From the NCBI GenBank assembly GCA_005765155.1, contig VCCP01000003.1, positions 6,138,001 through 6,202,000 of the forward strand: a stretch of DNA of 64,000 nt, in the 5' to 3' direction. Under the pieces are notes generated by a model. That model searched no databases and was not told the DNA's origin. It saw only the letters and a program-made list of their open reading frames with translations. The translations under genes and the position numbers were made by a program. Position 1 is the first letter of the stretch. Each line of letters starts with the position of its first letter. The DNA is from Zelopaecilomyces penicillatus. Its lineage: Eukaryota > Ascomycota > Sordariomycetes > Hypocreales > Pseudodiploosporaceae. Shown here one piece after another: positions 45,116 through 57,637 of this stretch.

Positions 45116-48100
45116 CTTTATTTATCACTTTGAAACACAGCTCCTGATGTGGATGATGGCGACAAAGCTGCGAATGGGTTAAGGCGGAGCTGTCAGTTAT
45201 TCGAGATAATTCCGCCGATCGGAGAACCTACACGACCATGGGCCGGTGTTCCCAAAACATCTCATGTATTAGCATACCGACACAACTTCTAATCTAGTCT
45301 CTGACCAACCCTACGACTTACTTCAGTTGCGGGGATATGGATCGTTTTTCTTCCTTAGTTGACAGACAGTTGTCAAACAGGATGTGTGCCGTAATGGAGA
45401 CCTTCTGCAAAATGAGTAGCGTTGCAATCCTGTCTTTTTTAACCTGGCTGTGGGTGGAAATATTGACATGTAATTACTTGGCTTGGCTTTTGTACTTTGA
45501 GTATTTTGTCGCACACATGTCAGGATGTGGAGCAGGCTATTATTATATTAATTCCCGTCTATTCATAATAATAATTTTCCCTTTTCATTAACATTATATC
45601 TTTGGCATGAAGTCAATGTACCATTCCTTGATCAAATTGCGGGAATTTTCACTGTTAATAGGGGCTAACCCATCATAGTGGCCAACGCTGAATAACTCCA
45701 TCCCATGTCTTGTGTTGCGCATTTGTTGAATAATCCCATCACATTAATTCTCTGTTGACATCTAACGTGATTTCAAACATCAAGCATTGTTTGGCTGAAG
45801 AACTCCAGTCACTAAGTGCCTGCAGCTGTGATGATGACAGACACACCTCTGAATGGCACTCAGTGTCTTTGTTTCTAAACCAATACTCGCGTGTTTTTTT
45901 AATAAGTTGAGAAACTGAAAGACTACCAGCATATGGCGGGGTCAACGTAAAGTTAAGGATCTGGGTCGATATGAGGTGTTGCATGATAGCTGATTCTGAG
46001 GTAGGCAAGTGTGGTCGATTCAGCAGATGTCCCTCATTTGACGGGTTCACAATGTTGTGTTGGAAGAGTGCTTGTTGAAAACCGTGAGATGTGCCATGCT
46101 AGCGTCGTATCAGTGTGGTATTTACGCATCAAGTTCCCCAATAGACTGCAGCTCTCAGCTGAGACTTGTTCTTCTCCATGAATCCAGAAATGAAGCCAGG
46201 CTGTAATATCGCGTCCATGTAGTGGGAGCTACAGAGCCAGCATGTGGCATAAGGGATAAATGAAAAGGTGATGAACTGATAGTAAAAGAATCTTGGCTTT
46301 TTTTTGAAGCCAACATTAGTTTCTGAACTGCCACTTGTCAATTTTATTGTGCGGCCTTTGTTGTGGTGAATGACTTTGGGGGGAATGGTAGAACACCGTT
46401 GCCACTGGCGTCCAAGGAGGTCGCTCCAGCCGGCACAACACTTCAGCAGCCCCAGCCCTTTTTTCCCACTTGTTCATAAAACACTCTAGAAAGCTACACC
46501 ACATTTCTCTCATTCTGTTGCGAATTCTATTTGGCATTTGGGACACGCTTTAAATTTCTGTACTACTCTATCAGACGAGTGTCTTTTGAGCTCTGTTGCG
46601 TGTTGATTGTTTCTTCGAATCAAATTCGCCCCCAATGGTACGGGACCGGCAAATGCTCAACATTCTTTCCACCACCAGCTTGAGGATCGCAGGGTGTGAT
46701 GATACGACTTGCCAAATTCAATGGAGAGCTGGATTTAGATGGTCTTGAGGGTGGACTCGGAAACATGGCTTGGTGCGAGTAATGGAGGGAGATTTGGTGA
46801 GGTAAGTTGATCCTCATGGATTCTTGAAATGACAATGCTCTTTTACTCAACAACACAAGCCCCATTGTAAATTCTCAATCAAACAGTCGGGAAGGCTAAT
46901 GCCCTTGTGAGAATGGATCAATTAATGTAATGCCCGCACTAAATAGATCGCAGCTTCTTTAGAACACACGAACGCCTTGCTAATTCTCGCGAAAATAGAT
47001 CAACATCCCTATATCTTACAACAAATACTCGAGTTCCTTTCTATCTTCCGATTCAGCAAGTCGACGCTGCCAAACTACGTCTCCTTTGACAGCCGAAAAT
47101 GCATCAAGGGGTCCTCGATCTGCTCCCTCTTCGAAAGAGCCTACCGATATATTGACTGCACGCATGTAAGGAAAGCAGACATGAGCTGCAAGTTCTAGTC
47201 TGATCCGGCCATCAACAAACTACATACAATCTGATAAGACCCCGAAGAAACTGCTGCACGACGCAGGCGCTGTGAGAGCACAGTCACGCACACGATGAAG
47301 CATTCGACACAAAAACTCCAACTACGGTACACATAATGAAGCAGAGACTTTATACGAAGCTGGATAGGCTAAGAACAAATGGCAGAGTTGGCGGTCCACA
47401 ACAAGCTTGGAAGGAAGGGCATATACGGTGTGTTTAAGGCGTACGATAAAGACGATTGAAAGGGCAGATCAATTGCGTATTGATGCAGTATAAACACCAC
47501 AATTAGATCCCGTTGGAAAGCATTGTGCATGAGCATTTGAAATGCATCTGCAATGAAAACAAATACGACCTTATAATGCTAGACATTGCAACTTGATGCT
47601 GTTTCCTCGGGATTTCTCTTCTTTAAACCCCCAATCAACCTTCCACTATCCATCCAAGCCAATCTGCTAGCCAAACCAGGCTTCTTCGCACTTTCCTTGC
47701 AACTTAGTTCCAAAACACATGTGATTTCCGGCTGTAGCAATTAAGTAGTGCTGATTATAGGTTCGTGGCTTCTCTGTGTGGTTCGCTCACGATGGGGATT
47801 TGAGAGGGTCTCTTTGAACATGGAAAGGGCTCTGCATTCACCTGTGTAAAATTAAAAGAATGCATTGTAAAATCTGGCCTACATCGAATGGCTTACTTTC
47901 GATGCTTCAATCATTCTTGCCATTTGTGTAAATGTAAACCTACAAAGAGGCTGAACAGCAATCATCAGTGCGAAGCTCGTAAATGTGTTTAAAATGCAGC
48001 TTGCATCTCATTTTCCAATTGAAGTACACTCTGTGTCTGTCACACAGCGCAGGTTTTCAACTCTGCTATTGCTTTCGTCTCATCTATTTGTATTCAACCA

Positions 48101-48358
48101 TTTATTCGTCTTTCTCATCCGATCCTAGCTGTAATGCGTGTTCGTTAGATTCCGAGATAAGCCAATTCGCAAGGTTTCGTCTCAGGGGCAATTCACCTGA
48201 ACAAGTTAATTTGCTAGCTTCACCGACTTCGTTGCAATGAGGAGGGGTTTCGGAAGACTGTTCACGAACAAACGGCTGTTCTTCTTGGCTTCTCTGTGCA
48301 GCGGTGAGGCCATTACGAGATGACTTCGTTATTCGAAATGTGAATTGACAGTCTGTGA
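45116..48358. other. Intergenic, no gene supported
   Basis: More than 3 kb with no supported gene. The best open frames (45739-46050 minus; 46977-47198 plus) are short and have no motif. The second reads LAKIDQHPYILQQILEFLSI, which is faintly F-box-like, then ends without a splice partner. AT-rich stretches near 45530-45600. Confidence 0.4.
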
Positions 48359-48574
48359 ACATGTCAACTCTTTAAAAAGAAGGTCATCCTGCCGTTTGCA
48401 GCCAATAAAATTGGGTATTCAGAAGATGGGAAACACAAGTTCGTATACGTTACCAAGATTGATTTGGGCGGGCTTTCGGCTCAGGAACTCAATATCCAAG
48501 CAATGCTGAGGTTTCTGCACTTCGAAGATAGGCATCAGGTCGAGAGGATCACTGACAGTCGCAACAAGCCTTAA
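48359..48574 (+). pseudogene. Orphan coding fragment, no start codon
   Basis: A 71-codon open stretch with protein-like composition but no usable ATG: KKVILPFAANKIGYSEDGKH, then KFVYVTKIDLGGLSAQELNI, then QAMLRFLHFEDRHQVERI. The order FVYVTKIDLGG recalls one strand of a START-like lipid-binding fold, but the fragment is too short to decide. It could be the last exon of a lost gene. No partner exon was found upstream. Confidence 0.25.
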
Positions 48575-49396
48575 TCAAACTTCTGAATAGGGGTATATCC
48601 CTCAATAAAGCTCTCTTCAGCTCAATGCGTGCAGACGAGGAAGATGAAGGCCATCTGTTGCAATCGGGCAGCTCTTTTCACCAAAGCAAGACGGAGCAAA
48701 GAGTATGATCGTGCAAGAAAGAGATGAAATCAAGAGAACGGAAAGGGAAGAAACAAACGGTATATGCCTTCGCCTCCTGAAACACAACTAAACAGTGAAG
48801 CCATCCCCAGGGGGCGTACTCGGATGCATTAACTTGGCCAGTCCTCGATTAACCCTGGGGCTAGTTCGCTTCGGGGGGTATTGATCAGGGCAGACAATAG
48901 GAGAGGAAGCCTGTCTGGCGGGCGTGGGCAGTCCTCGCAGACGCGCCATCTGCTCGCCGACGGTTGCAAACACTTGTCAGTTCAATTCCTCTTGAACAGC
49001 AAGTGAAGTGTTCTGCCCTCGTCTGCTGTATATATTGGCCCTTCTCCTCCCGCGCACAATTTCCCCTTTGGCCTTTTCATCCCTCATCCTTCCGCCAAAG
49101 GAAACTTTGCCCTCTTTGGCTCTTCTTGTTCTTCATCGAAATCAACACAGATTTCGCTTGAAAGCATCTCACTTTCGTCTCCGACTTCTATACGTGGCTT
49201 TTGTTAGTTTCCTGCATCCTCAATCATGCAAAACCTCCCTTGGATCTGTTCTAATTCCCTATTAGGTCGTTATTCAGTCTTCTCCCGAGTTTTCGTAAAC
49301 ACCACACAGAAGTTCAACACTGAAATTCCGCCTGCATTCACCTCCTCACCCTCTCGCATTATCTCCGCTTTGTTTGCCTTTTCATCTACTCTCAAG
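48575..49396. other. Promoter and leader region of the acidic protein gene
   Basis: The last 350 bp are pyrimidine-rich (CTTCTCCTCCC, CCTCATCCTTCCGCC), typical of a fungal promoter. A minus-strand proline-rich frame at 48788-48949 (MARLRGLPTPARQASSPIVC) is short and unsupported. An upstream in-frame ATG of the next gene occurs at 49226. Confidence 0.4.
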
Positions 49397-50770
49397 ATGG
49401 AAGAAGACACGGTCGATATGTACCATGGCCCTATTCCAACCGAGGAAGAGCTTGGAATGACCTACAGCGTCTGGTCGGCAAGAACACGCCTCATTCGCTC
49501 TCAATCATCCGGCAGATCTAGTTCGAAAGCCAAGTCTCTGAAGATTGACAAGACTGACCCGCCTCCCTATGTCCAATCACCACTGCGGGAAATCGAATCC
49601 TGTGTTTCGGACGCTGACAGCGAGGTGGCCCCCTTGGCCGAAGACGCACCCGTGGAACAGGCTGTTTCCGTAGAAGATGCTCGTTCTGTCAAAGAGCCTT
49701 CTGTCATCGAAGAACCAGTGTCTCTGCAAGACTACTCCATTGCCAGCGAAGCGGTGTCTTTGTCTATTGCCGATGAAGCTGTTCCTGAGAAAGAACCTTC
49801 TTTTGTCAACCAGGCAGCCTGCCCAGAAGACTCTATTCCTGTGGGTGAAGCTTCTTATTTCGACGAAGCTACCTTCATGGATGAAGCTTCTTATACCGAT
49901 GAGGCTCCTGTTGAAGATGAAAACAGATCGGAGCAAGAGCCGAGCAACTATGGATCAGTGTTTGAGGATGACGACTCTGACTATGAGGATGTCACTGACG
50001 ACGAGCCAATCTACGAAGACGACCAAATCCATCCAGATGGTGCAGGCAACAGGCCCCAGTGCCCAGTGTATGGTTCTCACGGACCGGAGAAGATATCTCT
50101 TACTGCCTTTCTTGACTATCATGTGGGCCGCCGCCGATTGATACCCATACAGAAACCGCAAGATAGATGGGCTGCAAGAAGAAGAGAAGAGAAAGCTCTG
50201 ATTGAGAGACAACGCCGAAGAAACAAAGCAAGAAACGGCCCAGACGCAGACACCGATGAAAACAAAACTCCGCCTGGCTTAAACTTCACCCCCACCATAG
50301 AGCCACGGCCCGTCGGCCTCGATGTTCATGACTATGCCTATGTCAATAACTATACTGTACCGCCGACCCCCTTTGCAATAGATGCCGATGGTGCTCCACA
50401 CCATGGTTCTGGCTTTGGCCATCGCAACATACTGAGCGGAACCATGTATGACATACCAACACCTGTGCCAGAGAAAGTCGAAGGATATGGAGAGGACTGG
50501 GCGGAATGGGATCCTGGTTTCCAGCTCTGCACAGGGTGCCGATGCGCAAAGGAGACGGAGCATGAGGACGAGGTGTGCATTTGGTGCGGTAGAGGCATCT
50601 CAGAGATGAACCATACGGAGGTGCGCGGTTTGAATTCGTTTCGCATTCTCAAACCACCAAAGCCTGTTTTGGAGGAGGATGATGAGGGTCCCGGTGAGGA
50701 TCATGATGACCAAACCCACACTGTTGAGGTGATTTGCGAGGAAACTTCCCAGGGAGTCAGTGAACGTTAA
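49397..50770 (+). CDS. Acidic hypothetical protein with Cys-x-x-Cys pairs
   Basis: One exon. From ATG 49397 (context CTCAAGATGG, strong) it codes 457 residues; the frame is open back to ATG 49226, which would add 57 residues of UTR-like composition, so the later start is preferred. Residues about 70-210 are Glu/Asp/Ala/Val-rich with loose repeats such as EASYFDEATFMDEASYTDEA. A basic segment follows (DRWAARRREEKALIERQRRR). Near the C-terminus LCTGCRCAKETEHEDEVC-IWCG offers two CXXC pairs and may form a zinc ribbon. The tail is acidic (EEDDEGPGEDHDDQ). There is no signal peptide. The basic helix plus zinc ribbon would fit a nuclear or RNA-related role, but that is inference. The family is not recognised. 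Confidence 0.7.
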   Translation: MEEDTVDMYHGPIPTEEELGMTYSVWSARTRLIRSQSSGRSSSKAKSLKIDKTDPPPYVQSPLREIESCVSDADSEVAPLAEDAPVEQAVSVEDARSVKEPSVIEEPVSLQDYSIASEAVSLSIADEAVPEKEPSFVNQAACPEDSIPVGEASYFDEATFMDEASYTDEAPVEDENRSEQEPSNYGSVFEDDDSDYEDVTDDEPIYEDDQIHPDGAGNRPQCPVYGSHGPEKISLTAFLDYHVGRRRLIPIQKPQDRWAARRREEKALIERQRRRNKARNGPDADTDENKTPPGLNFTPTIEPRPVGLDVHDYAYVNNYTVPPTPFAIDADGAPHHGSGFGHRNILSGTMYDIPTPVPEKVEGYGEDWAEWDPGFQLCTGCRCAKETEHEDEVCIWCGRGISEMNHTEVRGLNSFRILKPPKPVLEEDDEGPGEDHDDQTHTVEVICEETSQGVSER

Positions 50771-53700
50771 AATCGGAGGACGGTGGGAGGATATTCTCTT
50801 TTTTTTCATTTTTTTTTTTTTTCACTCTGGTGTATGGCGCTGGGGGTTTAAAAAAAAGTTCCTGTTTGTCTGTTTGTGTTGGCTAGATGGAAGCCATAAC
50901 CCACAAACTGACCCCCTTCAAAAATTTGTAGCCCAGATGAGGCTTTGCATGGATGGTGCTTTGGTGCTTTGATTAGAGTATTTGCTGGATGATGATACAC
51001 ATTGAGAACATTGGAGCTAGCATATTAAGGCAATCAGAATAAAAGATTTTGCTTATTTAATTTGCTACATTGCTGATCATTTCAATCATTGTGAAGCTGC
51101 TAAAGAAAGGCGCCTGCTTGCTTGTTCTTCCAACCGTTTCCCTGTCTATTAAATTCCTACCCGCTTGAAACCTGTGAAATGAATGCTTTGGAAATAGCTT
51201 TTCGTCGCTGGCACATTTCTCTCTCTCCGACTTGCAATACCCAAGACCCTCGTTCAGAATACTATCTTGATCGACTAGATACTACTAAGAAGCGACGCGA
51301 TCAAAATCGAGGCCGCGTCTGACAAAGAATGCTTTATTGCGCTGTGTGTTTAAACTTGCCCACGTCATCTTTAATAGCTTCTTCGAACGTCCACTCTCGG
51401 CGCCGTCTGTGCTGTTGCGCTTCGAAAGAGTCGTTGAGTACCTGTTGGAATACTGTCGAATAATGTATCAGTAAAGCATGAAATTGGTGAGAATGAATCT
51501 CTAAGAAATTACAATGGTATCTGAGACATCTGTAGAGTAAAATCCTTTGTTGGACAAGAAAGAAAGAACGGTCTGGTGGGGTTGGGTTTTGGTGCCATTT
51601 TCTACCCCCCTCCTCACATTTCACCTCCCCAGCGTAAACCCACCACCTTCACCCACCGAAACAGCACTTTTTGAACTCCCCAAATTTCTTCATACCCAGC
51701 AGTTCTTCATTTCATTCCCAGTCGCCGCCGCTTATTTTGTTCAAGATGCATACCTGGATGAGATTTTAGTTGGGCCATCCATTTGTTCCTGAGCAGACCC
51801 GTCGAAGAACACACGATGGCGTTGGAGTCAGCCCCTCGAGACTTGCCCTCCATCAAAATCTACGACAACAACACCAACAGCATCAACAAGAACGTAACGC
51901 GACGCCTTTAACCATCTTCTATAATCAGGGATCTCGTATGACGATTAGATACACCACTTTTACAGTTCAAATCTAGGCAGTTCCAACAGTGCTTCACCCG
52001 TCTTTGTGTCGCTCCCAACACATGAATCGCTTCCCACCAACGCAGGTATTTCCCATCTCTCGAGCCTAACATCATCCTATCCATCCTGATGGCACCAATT
52101 ACATGGTTATACAAGGTAGAAAACATCACAGATTCTAACTGAGACAGAAAACACGAAACTATTTGTACAATTTACGGTCATCTTCATCGAGCGAGTCGAC
52201 ATTCGCTACCCGGCTAGCCATTCCAATACCTCAATGATTTGCTGAAGCGTCTGTACGATACGAAATTAATTTTCCAGACCTCGACGAATGGTGTTTCAAC
52301 AACCCTGACGAACTACTGGTAGTAACTGGCTCATTCAGCCACGCTTTTTGAGATGCGAGTGTAAATCAATAGTTCAACTTTGCTTTGCTTCATGAGGAGT
52401 ACAATATAATCAGAGTCTATAACAGTTCGTCTGAGCGCCGTTGAGTATTGCAAGTAGTGTATACAAGTTAGTGTCCATGCTGATCGTCGGAGCGAAGCCC
52501 ACATTTGACAAACTACGCATGGGAAACCGTTGAACTAATGCACATCAGAAATGCTTGACTGCTGCCTCGAAGCTGTCATTGGCCCTTTCTCATCTTTAAC
52601 TTTGGTCCGAAACGGAATGGCTTGCAGGATATCCTTTGCGAGGTAGCGGGTAGGTTCATCCTCCACGTTTCTCACTCCATTCTGCTCAAGTTAACGGAGA
52701 AAGGCGCTGACCCTTCAATCAGAACGCAGAATCAGTGCAAATCACAGCGATAACACATGCGGCTCAAGCGACGAACTTTCCTTCTTCAACAAATAATATT
52801 CCGTCGGTATTGTTTTGGACGAGGAGACGGCCGGTTCATGATGGGAGTATATTTGGTTGACGATTTGGATGCTGCCAAAGGGATTTGCTGAGACCAACGT
52901 TTGGGTTCGGGGACGTTTTCGGCTGTAAGACAAGTCAGCCTTGGGTTCTCAGCTTGTTTGCAGATTGGATGTGCTTTCTGATTCATGTCAAGGTAATAAA
53001 AATCACTAATTAACTGTTCAGCGGAGATGTCTTTCATTTTGTGCAAGGGAAGCCATTCATCGTTGTTTTCACAGCTACACTGGTGCCATTTAAGAACTAG
53101 CCTCCTGGACATTACTTAGGTAACATTTATCGCTGTTCTAGGTTTGATGTAGTCGCCTTCTGCTATAATGCTCCTTTTCCCAGGACGGACAAGTTTGTCA
53201 TGATCTGGCGCGGCAGACATGTCTATATCATTAGCCCTGGTCCTGCCAAAGCTTATGCGCCTCACATACGACGGCAACTTATGATTTCCAATGCCCCAAA
53301 ACAATCCGAACTTGAGATTCGAATGCTAACCAATCTATTCCAGACCATGCCTATTGATTGAGCGGCTATTACCATCGCCATTACGTCGGCAAAAAAGTGT
53401 CGGCATTCGGACCCGAGAAATTCACACAGCGCGTCTGTGATGAATGCCTTTCGACCCAGCTCAGAAAATATCTTCATTACACTTGAACGCACTATATTTA
53501 CGTCGACTGGAAACTAGGTGAAGCCAATGAGGCAGTGAGAGACCCAGCTGCAGCCAAAGTCTGGCTATGGATGCAAAATAGACGTGGCAGACACGACTTT
53601 GCTCAAATCTTTACGGGTCAATTGTCCTGTGCTTAGATGGAGGAGTCAGACTTACTACGCATGGTTGGCCCTACGTACTGGTACACGGTGATCTTCTGTG

Positions 53701-54432
53701 ATCGTCCTGATCTCCTGCACTGAATCGAGCATGAATCGAACATTATGGTGAGACACTGTAGAGTGTGGGGCATGCGGGATGGAGGCAGAGGGCGGCGGGT
53801 TTGTAAAAGTTGCCGAAGTCCCGTCAAACTGAGCCGATTGACAGTGACATACGGATGAACGACAGTCAAGTTCTGAGAAGAAACAATGTTGCGATGAAAG
53901 ACCCAAGAAGACCGCTGGATCTCGGCTTCAGATTTCCAGTGGCTTTTGAAACAATCAACCACCGCGTCGCTTGATTCGCACCCCAACGCCTAGGAAGTAG
54001 GTTGTGTCGGCAAGTCGGCCGTTTAGCGCATGCATACCGCCGTCCCGTCCATCGGGGTGGCGGAGCCTGGATTCATTTCGGCCATAGGAAAGTCTTCCGT
54101 GGCTTCTTCATGTAAACAAACAGACCGACCGACCAGAGAAGAATACGAGAAAATGTCCCCAAGCCAAGTGGGAAAACATCTGCCTAAAAAAACAAGCCCG
54201 ACCGAACTCGCCAAGACCAACCCGGTTCACCCTTGCAGATCCTAGCGCCGATTGGGAAGAAGTTGACAAGTCAGCATCAGGTAGCGCAAGTGAAAGTGAC
54301 GTCTGTGGCAGAAGGTCGAGCTTGGGCTTTGCTTCTTTTTAGGCCCTGAATGAGTGGGAAGGGAAACTGCCGCACGGATGTCGGAACATGGCGAGGAAGT
54401 TGTGGCTTTTTTTCCCCGGCTCTTGGTCCCTC

Positions 54433-54460
54433 GATGTCTGATGTCTGATGTCTGATGTCT
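54433..54460. repeat. GATGTCT heptamer, four perfect copies
   Basis: A perfect 4 x 7 bp tandem repeat. Likely hypervariable by slippage and usable as a strain marker. No gene is affected. Confidence 0.9.
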
Positions 54461-54966
54461 TGTGGGCTCGAGCTTTGTGAAATCGTGATACACATAACGT
54501 AAGAATCGGCAGTGGAGCTGATTCGTTCTTCTTCTGCCTTGGTAGCAAATCGTCAATAAGCAAGACGTCAACATCAACGGGCAGGTCAGTGAGAGTAGCA
54601 TGTTCGAGCGACGACAATAGCAACCGACAGCATCGACAATACAGCAGTCACTGTTGGAGGCCGCCTCCTTTTAATAATACCGTTGGTGATGTGATTGGTG
54701 TTGGTGTTGTTGGGTCTTGGCCCAACTGTATGGGCGTGGTTTTGACCGCAAAGTCCCAATATTACACATATTACTAAGCCCACTTCCTTGGCCCAGCGAT
54801 GTCACCTTGAATCCATGATGGGATCTCCGTGGGCATCCCCTTTGCTCGTAGTCATTTGCCAAGTATGCCAACCAAAGGATGCACGCTTTCTCTACTGCAA
54901 GGTACTCGCTCATGCCATCTATCATCACATACAGTAATTACTATACGCGCTACTGACATGCTACAG

Positions 54967-54988
54967 TCTCTCTCTCTCTCTCTCTCTC
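54967..54988. repeat. (TC)11 microsatellite
   Basis: Eleven perfect TC units in intergenic DNA. Confidence 0.9.
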
Positions 54989-55496
54989 ACCGACCCTGCG
55001 TAGTACAGCGTTGGGAGGCTGGCCACGCAACAGCAGTGATGTATCCATCACCCAACTCAACTCATTGCATGCTTCCACACTTTCTCGGAAGTGTGCCGTG
55101 CCAGCACTGCCGAGAGCAACCTAAGCCTCCTCCCCCAGGCTAGTTGAAATGACGATGCATCAGGGACCAATCGTTGAGGGCATCTTGCTGGGCGGCTTCA
55201 GGCTGCAGGGCCCCATGTTGCACTGCTTGCCGTCGGTCCCAGTTCCAAGGCGGATGAAATTGGAGAATTGAACCAGGCCAATTGGCTTGGTCGCAGGTAG
55301 GGGAAGCTGTCTGTATCCGCTCGGCATTCGGCAGATCCAGCCAAGACAATGACGATGGTCGTACTCCCGCAAAGGGTGACAGCCGATCTCTTACATCTGG
55401 GGCCGACTGGAATGACCCAGCCGAAACACATAAAGACGCGGGGAAGCCCTCCCTGGGTCATGGTTGAATCATACCTTCCAAGCTGCCTTCTCTTCC

Positions 55497-55504
55497 TTTA
55501 TATA
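55497..55504 (+). promoter_or_regulatory. TATA box of the cupredoxin-like gene
   Basis: TTTATATA lies about 110 bp before ATG 55612, followed by a CT-rich stretch and an ACACCACCG leader. The assignment is by position and sequence only. Confidence 0.5.
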
Positions 55505-55611
55505 CCCTCTCTAGAATAAACACGCAAAGTGTGCAGCATTTTGACGAATCCAACGACCTCATTTTACAACTAATCACGCCTAATCACATTTCTTAAACAC
55601 CACCGCCCAAC

Positions 55612-56229
55612 ATGCAGTTCTCTCTCCTCCAAGCCGCCGCGCTCTCCATACTCGCGGTTCAGGTCAGCGCCAAGACCATCAAGATCGACGTCGGCAAGAG
55701 CGGCGACAAGATGGACCCCAATCAGGTCAACAAGGCTGAAAAGGGAGACGTTCTCGAGTTCCACTTCGGCAAGGACAAGCACAGCGTTGTTCAGGGCGAC
55801 TTCCAGCGCGGCTGCTACGCCGTCAAGAAGGACGGCTTCAACTCGGGTGTCCAGACCAGCGTAAGTGCTCCACAAAGCTCGCGGATTTATTATCACCCAA
55901 TTGGCATTGGCATCGTCTAACATGGCATCCCACTTTTCTAGCCTGCCACATTCAGCGTAAACATCACAAACACCGACCCCATCTTCTACTACTCATCCGT
56001 CGACCTCGAGTGCCAGGCCGGCATGGTTGGTGTCGTCAACCCCAGCTTCACCGAGACGCTCGACAAGTACCAGAAGACGGCCAAGATCTCCATCAAGAAT
56101 GAGAGCCCCAAGAGCGAGTTTGGAGGCACCCTCGGCAAGGCCGACAAGGACAGCGCCGCTGGGGAGCTGTACAAGCCTATTACTGGCCTGTTGGCCGTCG
56201 CCGTCGGTGTCGCTGCGGCTCTTGTGTAA
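55612..56229 (+). CDS. Secreted GPI-anchored cupredoxin-like protein
   Basis: Two exons, 55612-55860 and 55942-56229, give 178 residues. A signal peptide (MQFSLLQAAALSILAVQVSA) is followed by a cupredoxin-like domain of about 110 residues. It has KGDVLEFHFGKDKHSVVQGD (beta strands and first ligand His), a central Cys (RGCYAVKKDGFNSG), FSVNITNTDPIFYYSS and ECQAGMVGVVNP. In copper-binding relatives the last loop is C-x-x-H-C-x-x-GM or similar. Here the Cys and Met are present but the second His is not, so copper binding is doubtful. The C-terminus (PITGLLAVAVGVAAALV) is hydrophobic and preceded by small residues, as for a GPI anchor. The 81-nt intron has GTAAGT and TTCTAG. The family is common on ascomycete surfaces; its function is mostly unknown. 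Confidence 0.88.
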
Positions 56230-57637
56230 AGATTAATCGATGGAATGAAAGGAATGTATTACAACATAGCGATATAGAGCAAAAAAATTGAAAATAATCA
56301 TTACTTATCACTACGTTCTGCTGGCTTCAACATTCATGAGCTATTAGCCTTTCTAGTCAACGGCACTAGGACGGACTCATCCACACCTTTGTGAAAACCT
56401 ATCTATTGTATTAGAATAAGCTTACGAGACTCATCCTCGACCTTGACAGATGCATCAAATCTCAAGAGTTCTTGCAAAACATGGACGCTGTAATCATGTA
56501 CAATACCCATGCTTTTGCAGAAGTGGGCGTTGAGTCTGTCTCCCCTCCCATAAAAAGGTGACAAAATCTTAACTTAATAGACAACAAGGATTTGCTCAAG
56601 TTTGAAGTGTAGAACCATGTCCAACAAGTTGTAGCATGTTCATGTGGCTATGCGTGCTTCTAAACATAGATCCAATACCCTACACCAAAGATACTAATTC
56701 AGGAGCAAACCAAGGCCAGTTGATATGTTATCACCGTGGCAATCATATAGAAGATGGAATTATGAGAATTTAGATGCTATGGATTGTGTTGATGAATTTT
56801 AAGAGCTGGCATATTAGCTCCAATGCTTCTTATTTTCATAATGGTAAATAGGTGGGAAATCAGATTGCTTGTCCATATTTACGATACGCTACCCTGAAAC
56901 AGCAGCATCACAAATCCTGTCAGAGAAAGACAATGTGTAGAATGTGATTCTTGAAAACATTGGTCAATTCACTGGATACTTGACGCTATTCAGGCCTTCA
57001 TAAACGTGATTATCTACAAACAGAGTCAGAAATGGCAACAAAGGTTCACATCGAGATCGAGTAGGCTTAGCTGAGAATTCCAATACATAGTCTGACTATT
57101 CATGTGAAGAAAAAAAGAAGTATGAATGGCGCTGAACTACCCAATATTTGACGGTGAGTAGCGAGACTACTCATCGAAGCACAGTAGCCTTCACAACACA
57201 ATACCTCCGCTGATTTCGTAGTTTTCGTCCGCTTCGCTAGAAACAATATAGGCGGCCTATTTAAACCTTCGCTGAGAGCCAAAGGGTTTTTTTTATCTGG
57301 TTCACGAAATTCAAGGATCTTCATTTCCTATCTATTGAAAGAGGGAATTTTCCTATGCTCACCGACAAAGCGGTGGTAATTATACGACACATGGAATGAT
57401 ATCTCAGCGCGTCCCTAAAATTCAAGACGTTTATTATATCATCACATCATACGGACATGAAAAGTGTCAGAGTGTCTAGTTAGTAGTTTGATAGGCAAAC
57501 ATATACCACAATTTACAGCGGCAGATGATGTTTCTTTTTTTTTTTTTTAGAAAAATACGGGCTCTCAATCCCAGTTCTATAACTGAACCATTTATTGTTA
57601 CACTCAACTCTCTCTATCGGCATCCGCTTAAGACAAG
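56230..57637. other. Intergenic, AT-rich
   Basis: About 1.4 kb of AT-rich DNA. No protein-like frame was seen. A run of T at about 57535-57549 precedes the first SSP-like copy. Confidence 0.45.

Larger units (their letters stand above)
50771..55496. other. Long intergenic region, no gene supported
   Basis: About 4.7 kb. Two T-runs directly follow the acidic protein gene (50800-50821). A short frame at 51816-51908 (MALESAPRDLPSIKIYDNNT) is in decent context but has no partner exon. Around 53190-53500 both strands show modest protein-like frames (plus: DKFVMIWRGRHVYIISPGPA), interrupted by stops and unrecognised. No gene is called. Simple repeats at 54433 and 54967 are listed separately. Confidence 0.4.

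Noticed and set aside
44686..45133. Two overlapping plus frames of about 113 codons
   Set aside because: They are kept open by the tandem DNA repeat and encode only the repeated nonsense peptide GTRLPIRAAQ and its variants.
53633..53986. Minus-strand 117-codon frame
   Set aside because: No domain, and a second overlapping frame is open on the same strand, suggesting chance.
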